A stretch of DNA of 64,000 bases from an uncultured Ruminococcus sp. GTDB lineage: Bacteria; Bacillota; Clostridia; Oscillospirales; Ruminococcaceae. The DNA is taken from positions 1 to 64,000 of the forward strand of contig CAKSMF010000006.1 of NCBI GenBank assembly GCA_934474025.1, read 5' to 3'. Positions 18,965 to 26,293 of this stretch are shown in pieces. The stretch's first letter is position 1; every line of letters starts with the position of its first letter. Position numbers and translations under genes: made by a program. The notes below the pieces were generated by a model that was not told the DNA's origin, searched no databases, and was given only the letters and a program-made list of their open reading frames with translations.

Positions 18965-19441
18965 TCAACGTCTGTTCTCCCTTGTTTTCTCTCTCTGTTT
19001 CTGTTTTCGAGGTCTGCTTGCCACTTTCTGAGCCTGCTGGTGCATCTGCTCACGGGTAAACTCGCCGCGCTTCTGCGATTTGCCCTGTCCCTTGCCGAGA
19101 TACTCCGAAAATGCTCTCTTGAAATTCTCCGTTTTGGCAGCGGAAAAGAAAACATGATAGGTAGGCGGCTGGGTGCTTTTATCTCTTTTCAGAGCAAAAT
19201 CCACATCATATTTTCGTGCGGTTTTCAGAAAATCACCGATATTCCTGTCTGAAACCTCAATGCTGTCGAGCTTAGACGGGGACTTCGCCTGCAACTGCTT
19301 GTAGGTCATTCGTCCCTTTTTCTCCGCCTTGCCCGACATAAACTCCTGCAAAGCAGATTTCAGCACATCGGCGGTCAGTTTCTCCGCCTTAATGGAAATA
19401 TCTATGGTTTTCTTCGCACCGTTTTCGTAGTCGGACGGCAT
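18965..19441 (-). CDS. PcfB family protein (DUF3801)
   Basis: A 158-residue basic protein with features of PcfB proteins: KTIDISIKAEKLTADVLKSA at the start, GRMTYKQLQAK, a VSDRNIGDFLKTARKYDVDF segment and a very basic tail. PcfB is needed for plasmid pCF10 transfer and accompanies the coupling protein PcfC; here it directly precedes virD4. The ATG overlaps the previous stop by one base. The C-terminal KQKQREKTREN stretch is probably unstructured. Confidence 0.85.
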   Translation of the reverse strand: MPSDYENGAKKTIDISIKAEKLTADVLKSALQEFMSGKAEKKGRMTYKQLQAKSPSKLDSIEVSDRNIGDFLKTARKYDVDFALKRDKSTQPPTYHVFFSAAKTENFKRAFSEYLGKGQGKSQKRGEFTREQMHQQAQKVASRPRKQKQREKTRENRR

Positions 19442-19719
19442 TACGCATCACCACCCTTGTCTGCGGTCGGCATCTCAAATGTGGAGAATGCTTCACTCTG
19501 GAGCCAACGGGTAATATCTCGCTGAACCTTCATCACTTCCTCATGGTCGGGTGAGTGATACAGCAGATTCTCCTTGTTTGTCACATCAGTACCGATGATG
19601 CAATACTCATCTTCCGAATGCTCATCATCGAAACCGACAGCACGCACTTCGACACTGACCGCAATCAGGTTGTCGTAGTTGACAAGATCGCCCTCCGGCG
19701 TTAAAATAGACTTAGCCAT
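19441..19719 (-). CDS. Conserved ICE protein of unknown function
   Basis: A 92-residue acidic soluble protein (MAKSILTPEGDLVNYDNLIA). I do not recognise a named domain; the layout resembles short beta-rich proteins with a C-terminal helix (MKVQRDITRWLQSEAF). GAGAGGGGTGA precedes the ATG. It is tightly packed: it overlaps the upstream small frame by eight bases and the pcfB start by one, so it belongs to the transfer operon. Confidence 0.7.
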   Translation of the reverse strand: MAKSILTPEGDLVNYDNLIAVSVEVRAVGFDDEHSEDEYCIIGTDVTNKENLLYHSPDHEEVMKVQRDITRWLQSEAFSTFEMPTADKGGDA

Positions 19720-19897
19720 GATTTTTCACCCCTCTCCGTAAAAGCTCATGGAGCTTGTTGTGGTAGTCCTCCTGAAGTTCGTCAAAAGAAGAAAACACGA
19801 TGTCAAGCGTATTTCTGTCTATCCTTCCACCGAGCATATCCATGACGATCGCTTCAAACTCACCGTGAAAGTCGCTGAACAGGTCAGTTATGGACTT
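19712..19897 (-). pseudogene. In-frame continuation of the 19898-20179 gene, no start codon
   Basis: After the TGA at 19898-19900 the same frame stays open for 61 codons and reads like real protein (KSITDLFSDFHGEFEAIVMD, then RIDRNTLDIVFSSFDELQED), ending in TAA at 19712-19714 inside the next gene's start. There is no normal start codon: ATA (19891-19889) stands where an ATG would fit before TDLFSD, and the first ATG is 17 codons in without a ribosome binding site. Either the upstream gene was cut by a nonsense change, or a separate small gene lost its ATG. Confidence 0.5.
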
Positions 19898-20179
19898 TCA
19901 GCCGGCTTCAGACTGCTCAGGCTCTTTTTCCTGCTTGTCAGGCGCAGGATTGAAATAGCCGAGTTTCTCCCAAACGAGCTTGTCAGGGCAGAAATAACGA
20001 TACTGATTACCGCTTTCCGACTTCATGACATAGCCAAAGTCGAAGATACCCTCGCGCAGACCACGCTTGAGGAACTCCGCACTCTTGCCGGTTGCCTGAG
20101 CAAGCTCACTGATCGGAACATCTCTGCCCGTAAAGGTCTGGAACAGCGAAGCCCTGATGTTTGTCTCTGTTGCAATCAT
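19898..20179 (-). CDS. Small ICE protein, possibly DNA-binding
   Basis: A 93-residue protein, start at 20179 after AGGAGG at eight bases; a GTG three codons upstream would overlap the site. The segment VPISELAQATGKSAEFLKRGLREG looks like a helix-turn-helix. The aromatic patch after it (YRYFCPDKLVWEKLGYF) and charged tail (QEKEPEQSEAG) are of unknown role. It follows the replication-type gene by 21 bases. See the in-frame continuation after its stop. Confidence 0.65.
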   Translation of the reverse strand: MIATETNIRASLFQTFTGRDVPISELAQATGKSAEFLKRGLREGIFDFGYVMKSESGNQYRYFCPDKLVWEKLGYFNPAPDKQEKEPEQSEAG

Positions 20180-20200
20180 TGCCACCACCTCCTTTCGTAG

Positions 20201-21601
20201 TCAGACAGCATAGCCGAAATCTCTTGCTACCGCATACGCAGCCCATCGGCTCTCGCAGCCTTCGTTGAAATGATATGTCAGAACCTCGTTATAGAGGGAA
20301 CTGATGAAATATCTGCGGAAATCCTTGATACCATCGACCTTTGACATATTCACAAGGACATTCTCGACGATGTTGATATTTGCTTGCAGCATCTTGGACT
20401 TTATCACGCTTCTGGGGAAACTTGTTCCTCTGAGCGTGGTGTACGGCAGAGGGGAGCATATCTCGTCAACGATAAAGCCGACGATATTATCTGCTTCTGC
20501 GTAACCGTCATGACCGTCCTCGCTCAGCCAGTCTCCGAGATAGCCGTAGACGATGTTATGCTTCACGACTTCCGTGTAATACGCTACTTCTTCTGCGTTA
20601 TATCCGTCTGTCATTCTGCTATTCGACTTTTCAACATTTCCACTGTTGAAACCGTGTTGAATTTTCGCAGAAGGAATGATAGAGGATTTATCACTCAGTA
20701 ATTGATTATTTTTTATTTTCTCTTTTGTATTATATTGTCCGTGGTTTTCAAACAGCGGAGTTTCAGCAGACGGAATGTCCGGATACGGGTTTTCTACCTT
20801 CTGTTTTTCACCCTCAGAAGAAACAGGCTTTTCAGCCCGACCGCCTGCACGGATCGTAATTGCCTTGCGTCTGGTCTCAGCTTCAAGCTCGTCAGCCTGT
20901 TCTTTGGTGACAGGCACATCGAAGAAGCTGTACACATATTCAAAGCAGTTGTGAATGCTCTCATTGGAGAGAAGCTGGGTGCGTACAAGATAGCCCATAT
21001 CAATGAGCTTGTTGACTGCATTGTGAATCGCAGTCCTGCCTTCTTTGCAGATTGCTTTCAGTCCCGACATGGAGAAATGCCAGTAGTCAGGCAGAGAAAG
21101 CACTTTGAGAAGAAAGCCGAGGAGCTTATTGGGAAGTTCCTTGTTCCGCAGGAGCTTGTTGCTGACCATTGTGAAGTTGCCGTCCTTCTTGACACGGTTC
21201 AGAACAGCATTATCCACCGTAAAGGTTTCAAGCTCATAGTCATACTGAGGGATAGAGGTATCCTTCGCTGAATACTCATAGAACTTGTAGACCGTCTGTA
21301 TCCTGCCGGTCGGGTTCTCATTCGGCATCTTTACCACGACCTCAAGGTAGCCCCATTCTTTCAGGTCATTGAGAGCGCTGTCGATAGCAGTCTCACCGTC
21401 AGGGCAGATTGCAATCAGTCCTGCCTTTGAGAAATTCCACTCCGGCGGCAAGTCCATGACTCTGCCGAGCAGACCGATTGCAGGACAGCCGAGATTGGTA
21501 GATCGCACGAAGCAGTTGCTCAAAACAGCATATCCGCTGAATTTATGTATCTCGCAGACGGTATCGTCCACGGTTTTCTTTTTCCTGTTGCGCTTGTCCA
21601 T
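20201..21601 (-). CDS. Winged-helix replication-type protein (DUF6017)
   Basis: A 466-residue protein with two tandem winged-helix units in the N-terminal half: one with LLGRVMDLPPEWNFSKAGL, the other with LLKVLSLPDYWHFSMSGL. They are related in sequence and look like an internal duplication. The C-terminal part (about 340-460, YYTEVVKHNIVYGYL ... FRRYFISSLYNEVL) resembles the DUF6017/DnaD-like tail of replication initiators of Clostridia ICEs. GAGGAGG precedes the ATG. It probably starts replication of the excised circle. Repeats at 22069-22210 upstream could be its binding sites (inference). Confidence 0.75.
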   Translation of the reverse strand: MDKRNRKKKTVDDTVCEIHKFSGYAVLSNCFVRSTNLGCPAIGLLGRVMDLPPEWNFSKAGLIAICPDGETAIDSALNDLKEWGYLEVVVKMPNENPTGRIQTVYKFYEYSAKDTSIPQYDYELETFTVDNAVLNRVKKDGNFTMVSNKLLRNKELPNKLLGFLLKVLSLPDYWHFSMSGLKAICKEGRTAIHNAVNKLIDMGYLVRTQLLSNESIHNCFEYVYSFFDVPVTKEQADELEAETRRKAITIRAGGRAEKPVSSEGEKQKVENPYPDIPSAETPLFENHGQYNTKEKIKNNQLLSDKSSIIPSAKIQHGFNSGNVEKSNSRMTDGYNAEEVAYYTEVVKHNIVYGYLGDWLSEDGHDGYAEADNIVGFIVDEICSPLPYTTLRGTSFPRSVIKSKMLQANINIVENVLVNMSKVDGIKDFRRYFISSLYNEVLTYHFNEGCESRWAAYAVARDFGYAV

Positions 21602-21618
21602 TTCCGTTCCTCCTCAGC

Positions 21619-21909
21619 TCATCTGCCGTAAACAAATTCCATGTTGGGAATGTACAGCTTATTTACTGCATAAACACAGCCATACGGCTTATCCACTTTC
21701 AGGAGAAACTTTCTGCCGTTCAGCTCGGATACAGCCTTTTTGATCTCATCACGGGTGAACATGGAAAGCTCATCGTGTTCAGCCAGCTCATCGACCGTGG
21801 AATAGTCCTTATCGACCTTGTTGAGCATGACGGTAAGAACCTGACTGCAAGCTATGGCTTCAAAGTGATAGTCTACTCTCGGCAAGCTGATTCTCGTAGG
21901 ATTTGGCAT
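21619..21909 (-). CDS. Small ICE protein upstream of the replication gene
   Basis: A 96-residue protein starting at 21909 after AAGGAGG (MPNPTRISLPRVDYHFEAIA). An in-frame ATG at 21987 has no site. The sequence TVDELAEHDELSMFTRDEIKKAVSEL followed by NGRKFLLKV looks like a small winged helix, so a regulator of the replication-transfer operon is possible. It is the first gene of the minus-strand operon, 17 bases before the replication-type gene. Confidence 0.65.
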   Translation of the reverse strand: MPNPTRISLPRVDYHFEAIACSQVLTVMLNKVDKDYSTVDELAEHDELSMFTRDEIKKAVSELNGRKFLLKVDKPYGCVYAVNKLYIPNMEFVYGR

Positions 21910-22000
21910 AGAAAGACCTCCTTGACATAGTTCATCTGAAATAAAATAATCGCTCCTCATTTCTGAGAAGCGATGTACGGTATTCAATTTTGGGCATAAA

Positions 22001-22046
22001 AATAGCGGACAGCGCTTCTGTTATGAAACACCGTCCGCTATTGTCC
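22001..22046 (-). terminator. Hairpin with T-run on the minus strand (terminator or attenuator)
   Basis: AATAGCGGAC at 22001-22010 pairs perfectly with GTCCGCTATT at 22033-22042. On the minus strand the stem is followed by TTTTTA. It lies between the iteron-like repeats and the first gene of the ICE operon, so it would stop or attenuate transcripts entering that operon. Confidence 0.6.
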
Positions 22047-22068
22047 ATTATTCAATTTGTCAACAGGC

Positions 22069-22210
22069 TTTCTACCACTTGTTTTAGGGTTTCTACCAAA
22101 TTTCTACCAACCTTGTCAGGGGTAGGCTTCTACCAAGTTTCTACCAAAATATGTTTTTCTTTTGATTTTTGCGGTTTTCCGCTATCTCGGCATTTTTATG
22201 TTTTCTACCA
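22069..22210. repeat. Iteron-like repeats TTTCTACCA
   Basis: Six direct copies of TTTCTACCA (one with C for the first T): near 22069, 22090, 22101, 22127, 22138 and 22202, several followed by AA. Some are spaced at 11 bases, one helical turn. They precede a replication-type gene on the other strand, as iterons of plasmid origins do. Confidence 0.7.
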
Positions 22211-22309
22211 AATAAAACGCCGTAGAATCGGGCATTAGATGAGCTGAACTGCAACAGATTGAAACAGATTGCAATATCTCAAAAAATTTTTGAAAAAGGT
22301 GGTGCTTTT

Positions 22310-23224
22310 ATGTACAATCCACAGCTTGAAACTTTTCTGAAAGTTGCTGACTGTGGCAGTTTTAACAAAGCTGCGGAAGAATTATATATTTCCCCGCCCG
22401 CAGTAATAAAACAGGTTAATTTGTTGGAATCTTCTCTTAATCTGCAATTATTTGTTCGCACTCACAGGGGACTCATTCTTACAGAAGCCGGAAAATCACT
22501 TTATCATGATGCAAAGTATATTATTCATTATTGCAATGAATCTGTAATCCGTGCCAAAAATGCTATGATGAAAGAAGAATCTGTTATCAGAATAGGAACG
22601 TCTCCCATGACACCGGGACAGTTTCTTATAAATATGTGGTCAAGTGTTCATGAAATTTGTCCTGATATTAAATTTCAGCTTGTCCCATTTGAAAACACAC
22701 CGCAGAGTTCTGTAGAAATTTTAAAGAACCTTGGCAAAAATATTGACATTGTAGCAGGACTTTTTGATGAAGCATTCTTAAAATCAAGAAAATGTGATGG
22801 TCTTTTACTTTCTTATGAACCGATACGCTGTGCAGTTTCCATATATAATGAACTTTCAAGGAAGTCCGTACTTGATGTATCGGATTTATATAATAAAAAT
22901 TTCATGATTATTCATAGGGGCTGGAATAAATGTCTTGCTGTAATGCGTGATGATTTAATGAATAATCATTCGCATGTGAATATTGTGGATTTTGATATGT
23001 TCACACTGAACGCATTCAATCAATGTGAAAACAGTGATAACATGATGATTTGCATTGATAGTTGGGCTAATGTACACCCATTATTGAAAGTTCTTCCAGT
23101 AAACTGGGATTATTGTGTTCCGTTCGGACTGTTGCATTCTCCTGAACCGTCCTTAAATGTAAAGCGTTTTCTTAAAGCTGTACGGCAAATAAATCCTATT
23201 CCGGAGTGTAAACCTAAAGATTAA
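22310..23224 (+). CDS. LysR-family transcriptional regulator
   Basis: A 304-residue LysR regulator. The N-terminal helix-turn-helix reads QLETFLKVADCGSFNKAAEE and LYISPPAVIKQVNLLE, the effector domain covers about residues 90-300. The ATG at 22310 follows AAAGGTGG; an earlier ATG at 22259 has no site and does not match the family start. It is the first host-type gene after the ICE. It may control the dockerin-flavodoxin gene behind it, or the sulfate genes, whose promoters share a motif at the distance LysR proteins use (inference). Confidence 0.9.
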   Translation: MYNPQLETFLKVADCGSFNKAAEELYISPPAVIKQVNLLESSLNLQLFVRTHRGLILTEAGKSLYHDAKYIIHYCNESVIRAKNAMMKEESVIRIGTSPMTPGQFLINMWSSVHEICPDIKFQLVPFENTPQSSVEILKNLGKNIDIVAGLFDEAFLKSRKCDGLLLSYEPIRCAVSIYNELSRKSVLDVSDLYNKNFMIIHRGWNKCLAVMRDDLMNNHSHVNIVDFDMFTLNAFNQCENSDNMMICIDSWANVHPLLKVLPVNWDYCVPFGLLHSPEPSLNVKRFLKAVRQINPIPECKPKD

Positions 23225-23239
23225 TACTGAATAACTAAT

Positions 23240-23264
23240 AGGGACTTCTCATGAAGTCTCTTTT
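23240..23264 (+). terminator. Rho-independent terminator
   Basis: GACTTC-TCAT-GAAGTC stem followed by TCTTTTATG, behind the LysR gene. Confidence 0.65.
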
Positions 23265-23327
23265 ATGTTATACTGAAAATATAAAATACAAAATATCATC
23301 AGATTAATGAAAGGCGGTAAAATTCAG

Positions 23328-24089
23328 ATGAAAGCAGAAAAATTATTAACAGGTATTGTTACAGTGGCTTTAGGATTATCAATAATGGGTTTTTCTATTG
23401 CAAATGCAGATATTGAATCATCAGATGAAGTTCAGACTTATACAATCGATGATATCAGAAATTTACAGGATTTTCTTCTTGCAAGGGATACTCCGGATTT
23501 AAGCGAAAAAGACTATGATTTAAATAATGACGGGGTCTGGAATGTATTTGACCTTAGCATGATGAAAAATAAATATGCTGAAGAAAATGAAGATACACAA
23601 AAAAATCTTGTTGCATACTATTCGGCAAGCGGAACAACAGAACGTATTGCAGAATATATCTCAGAAGAAATAAATGCTGATTTATTTGTGATTACTCCGA
23701 AAGATGAATACACAGATGCAGACCTTAACTGGACAGATTCAAATAGCCGTGTCTTAAAGGAACATAATAATCCTGACACAAGGCACGTTGAACTTGTACA
23801 GACAACGCCTGATAATTTTGATGAATATGATAATGTTTTTATAGGATATCCTATTTGGTGGCAGGAGGCTTCATGGGTTGTTGATGATTTTGTTAAAGAA
23901 AATGATTTTACCGGAAAAAATGTTATTCCGTTCTGTACTTCAATGAGTTCACCATTAGGACAAAGTGGTATAAAGCTTTCTGAAATGTCAGGTACAGGTA
24001 ATTGGCTTGAAGGCATGAGATTTACAAGCCGTTCTTCTGAATCATCTATAGAAGAATGGATATCAAGTCTTGATTTATCTCAAAAATAA
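23328..24089 (+). CDS. Secreted flavodoxin with dockerin module
   Basis: A 253-residue protein. A signal peptide (about 1-28, cleavage after IANA) is followed by a dockerin-like module: a degenerate first half (TIDDIRNLQDFLLARDT) and one good calcium-loop repeat (DYDLNNDGVWNVFDLSMMK). A flavodoxin domain fills the rest: FMN-phosphate loop YSASGTTERIAEYI, GYPIWWQEASWVV and PFCTSMSSPLGQSG. The start at 23328 follows GGCGG; an ATG at 23307 overlaps the binding site itself. Flavodoxins are normally cytoplasmic, so an exported one with a cell-surface attachment module is unusual. Neighbours are LysR and the sulfate transporter. Confidence 0.87.
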   Translation: MKAEKLLTGIVTVALGLSIMGFSIANADIESSDEVQTYTIDDIRNLQDFLLARDTPDLSEKDYDLNNDGVWNVFDLSMMKNKYAEENEDTQKNLVAYYSASGTTERIAEYISEEINADLFVITPKDEYTDADLNWTDSNSRVLKEHNNPDTRHVELVQTTPDNFDEYDNVFIGYPIWWQEASWVVDDFVKENDFTGKNVIPFCTSMSSPLGQSGIKLSEMSGTGNWLEGMRFTSRSSESSIEEWISSLDLSQK

Positions 24090-24113
24090 GTATTCTTTTA
24101 ATCAAATAATAGA

Positions 24114-24150
24114 AAATCTCTCGGCTGAATAAGTCGGGAGATTTATTTTA
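24114..24150 (+). terminator. Rho-independent terminator
   Basis: AAATCTC..CGGCT / AGTCGGGAGATTT stem followed by ATTTTATT, behind the flavodoxin gene. Confidence 0.7.
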
Positions 24151-24183
24151 TTGTAAAATCAGCAACCTTTACAATAATCATAC

Positions 24184-24204
24184 CTTTTCTATAGGAATAA
24201 TATA
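24184..24204. promoter_or_regulatory. Upstream operator of the cys operon
   Basis: CTTTTCTATAGGA at 24184-24196 is the exact inverse of TCCTATAGAAAAG at 24275-24287. Its part CTATAGGAATAATATA (24189-24204) matches CGATAGAAATTATGTA before the metY promoter (35937-35952) at 12 of 16 positions, 25-27 bases before the -35 in both cases. The centre is near -70, the usual recognition site of LysR-type activators. Confidence 0.5.
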
Positions 24205-24231
24205 TAATTTTACAAAAAGTTCAAACAAGGG

Positions 24232-24260
24232 TTGACATACAAAAATTTCTGTGATATAAT
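24232..24260 (+). promoter_or_regulatory. Promoter of the cys operon
   Basis: TTGACA at 24232-24237, a 17-base spacer and TATAAT at 24255-24260 with TGA before it: a near-perfect sigma-A promoter. Confidence 0.88.
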
Positions 24261-24274
24261 CTAAATTATAGTAA

Positions 24275-24287
24275 TCCTATAGAAAAG
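24275..24287. promoter_or_regulatory. Downstream operator of the cys operon
   Basis: TCCTATAGAAAAG, just after the expected transcription start, is a perfect inverted copy of the site at 24184-24196. A protein bound at both could loop or block the promoter. Confidence 0.5.
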
Positions 24288-24310
24288 ATATGTTTTGGGG
24301 TGATGGATAT

Positions 24311-24364
24311 ATGCAGTACATATTAAGCATCTATACAAAATCAGAAAGCAAGTCACGATGTTGA
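24311..24364 (+). CDS. Possible leader peptide ending in Cys
   Basis: A 17-codon frame (MQYILSIYTKSESKSRC) in the leader of the cys operon, with GGGGTG eight bases before the ATG. The last sense codon is TGT, directly before TGA. The leader then has CAAAATCA (24336-24343) pairing imperfectly with TGATTTAG (24362-24369), followed by a T-rich stretch (24370-24379). A cysteine-sensitive attenuator is possible but the stem is weak. Nothing else is seen between the promoter and cysP. Confidence 0.35.
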   Translation: MQYILSIYTKSESKSRC

Positions 24365-24423
24365 TTTAGTTTGTTTTTTAATACTACACACATACAAAAT
24401 AATAAGAAATGAGGTAATTAAAA

Positions 24424-25443
24424 ATGAATAAAAAAATTTTTATAGCATCTATACTAACACTTGCAACTGTTTTTCTTTTTGCTGGTTGCGGTAAAAAGAA
24501 TACTTCATCTGATTCAAAGGTAAAAATCACAAATGTTTCATATGACCCGACAAGAGAACTTTATTCTTCATACAATGAAGTTTTTGCTCAGCACTGGAAA
24601 GAACTTAAAGGGCAAGATGTTGAAATAACTCAATCACATGGAGGTTCAGGAAAACAGGCTCTTGAAGTTGCTAACGGTCTTGAAGCTGATGTTGTAACTC
24701 TTGCTCTTGAATATGATGTTGACGCAATTCAGAATGCCGGACTTATTGAAGACGGTTGGATTGATGAATTTGATAATGAAAGTTCACCATATACATCAAC
24801 AATAGTCTTTCTTGTTCGTAAGGGAAACCCTAAAAATATTCATGACTGGGACGACATTGTTAAAGACGGTATAGGAGTTATTACTCCTAATCCAAAAACA
24901 TCGGGCGGTGCAAGGTGGAATTACCTTGCTGCGTGGGCTTATGCAGATGAAAAATTCAACGGCGATGAAGGACAGATAAAAGACTTTGTAAAAAAACTTT
25001 ATAATAATGTTCTTGTACTCGATTCAGGTGCAAGAGGGGCAACCACTTCATTTGTGGAAAACGGTCAGGGTGATGTTCTTCTTGCGTGGGAGAATGAAGC
25101 ATATTTGTCTATTCAGGATAATCCTGATGATTATGAAATCATTACACCAAGTGTAAGTATTCTTGCACAACCATCAGTTGCAATTGTTGACAGCGTTGTC
25201 GATAAGAAAGGCACAAGAGATGTTGCAACAGAATATCTTAGCTATCTTTATTCTGATGAAGCACAGCGTCTTGCCGGAAAAAATTTCTATCGTCCGTCAA
25301 ATCCGGATATTCTGAAAGAATTTTCTGACGTATTTGACCTTGATGTAAAACTTGTTACAATTTCCGATTTTGGCGGTTGGGACAGTGCACAGGAAAAACA
25401 TTTTGCAGACGGCGGAATATTTGACAGTATATATGAAAAATAA
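24424..25443 (+). CDS. cysP: Sulfate-binding lipoprotein of ABC transporter
   Basis: A 339-residue extracellular binding protein with a lipoprotein signal (lipobox LFAGC, Cys at about residue 22). The family text is clear: [35 protein letters not shown], and [21 protein letters not shown] near 150-170. It catches sulfate (or thiosulfate) and hands it to the CysT-CysW pore. Sbp and CysP are hard to tell apart by eye, so the symbol names the role. First structural gene of the operon; GAGGTAA precedes the ATG. Confidence 0.93.
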   Translation: MNKKIFIASILTLATVFLFAGCGKKNTSSDSKVKITNVSYDPTRELYSSYNEVFAQHWKELKGQDVEITQSHGGSGKQALEVANGLEADVVTLALEYDVDAIQNAGLIEDGWIDEFDNESSPYTSTIVFLVRKGNPKNIHDWDDIVKDGIGVITPNPKTSGGARWNYLAAWAYADEKFNGDEGQIKDFVKKLYNNVLVLDSGARGATTSFVENGQGDVLLAWENEAYLSIQDNPDDYEIITPSVSILAQPSVAIVDSVVDKKGTRDVATEYLSYLYSDEAQRLAGKNFYRPSNPDILKEFSDVFDLDVKLVTISDFGGWDSAQEKHFADGGIFDSIYEK

Positions 25444-25455
25444 GGAGCTATTAAA

Positions 25456-26283
25456 ATGAAAAAGGCAGGAAAAAGAGTTATCCCAGGATTTGGACTGTCA
25501 ATGGGAGTTACACTTACATTTGTAAGCTTTATTGTAATTATTCCGCTTGCATCGCTCGTTATATATACATCACATATGAGTATTTCAGATATATGGGAAA
25601 CCATTACAAGAGAAAGAGTTCTTGCAAGTTTCAAGGTTAGTTTTTTAACAGCTTTTATTGCTTCACTTGTAAATGCTGTTATGGGAGTGATTCTTGCATG
25701 GGTACTTGTAAGATACGATTTCCCGATGAAACGGCTTCTTGACGGACTTATTGAATTACCTTTTGCAATTCCTACTGCTGTAGCAGGAATTGCTCTTACT
25801 TCACTTACTTCAGACAGGGGAATAATTGGTAAAATATTTGCAAATTTCGGAATAAAAATAGCATATACAAGAGTGGGAATAACAGTAGCATTGATTTTTG
25901 TTGGTATACCTTTTGTAGTAAGAGCAGTTCAGCCCGTCCTTGAAAAACTTGATTCATCATACGAAGAAGCAGCGGGAGTTATGGGTGCTTCGAGGGCAAA
26001 AATATTCAGATGTATTATTCTTCCTGAAATTCTTCCGGCTGCATTCACGGGTTTTGGAATGGCATTCGGCAGATGTCTTGGTGAATACGGAAGCGTAGTT
26101 TTCATTGCAGGAAACAAACCTTTTGAAACTGAGATTACTCCGCTTATAATTATGTCAGAATTACAGGAATATGATTATACAAGTGCAACGGCAATAGCTC
26201 TTGTAATGCTTGCAGTAGCATTTTTAATATTATTTCTTGTAAATCTTATTCAGGCAAGAAATACCAAAATTCTTGGAAGATAG
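25456..26283 (+). CDS. cysT: Sulfate ABC transporter permease CysT
   Basis: A 275-residue permease with about six membrane segments. The binding-protein-dependent transport signature is visible as EEAAGVMGASRAKIFRCIIL (about 175-195), which docks on the ATPase. The text LIELPFAIPTAVAGIALTSL is typical of CysT. It follows cysP by 12 bases with GGAG before the ATG and precedes cysW. With CysW it forms the sulfate channel in the membrane. Confidence 0.93.
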   Translation: MKKAGKRVIPGFGLSMGVTLTFVSFIVIIPLASLVIYTSHMSISDIWETITRERVLASFKVSFLTAFIASLVNAVMGVILAWVLVRYDFPMKRLLDGLIELPFAIPTAVAGIALTSLTSDRGIIGKIFANFGIKIAYTRVGITVALIFVGIPFVVRAVQPVLEKLDSSYEEAAGVMGASRAKIFRCIILPEILPAAFTGFGMAFGRCLGEYGSVVFIAGNKPFETEITPLIIMSELQEYDYTSATAIALVMLAVAFLILFLVNLIQARNTKILGR

Positions 26284-26293
26284 GTGACTTTTC

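Noticed and set aside
20702..21271. Long plus-strand frames opposite the ICE genes (also at 17851-18519, 15193-15741 and 9197-9988)
   Set aside because: They mirror well-supported genes on the other strand, have no ribosome binding sites and give translations without recognisable domains.
22259..22309. Upstream start of the LysR gene
   Set aside because: No ribosome binding site; the ATG at 22310 has AAAGGTGG and fits the family N-terminus.
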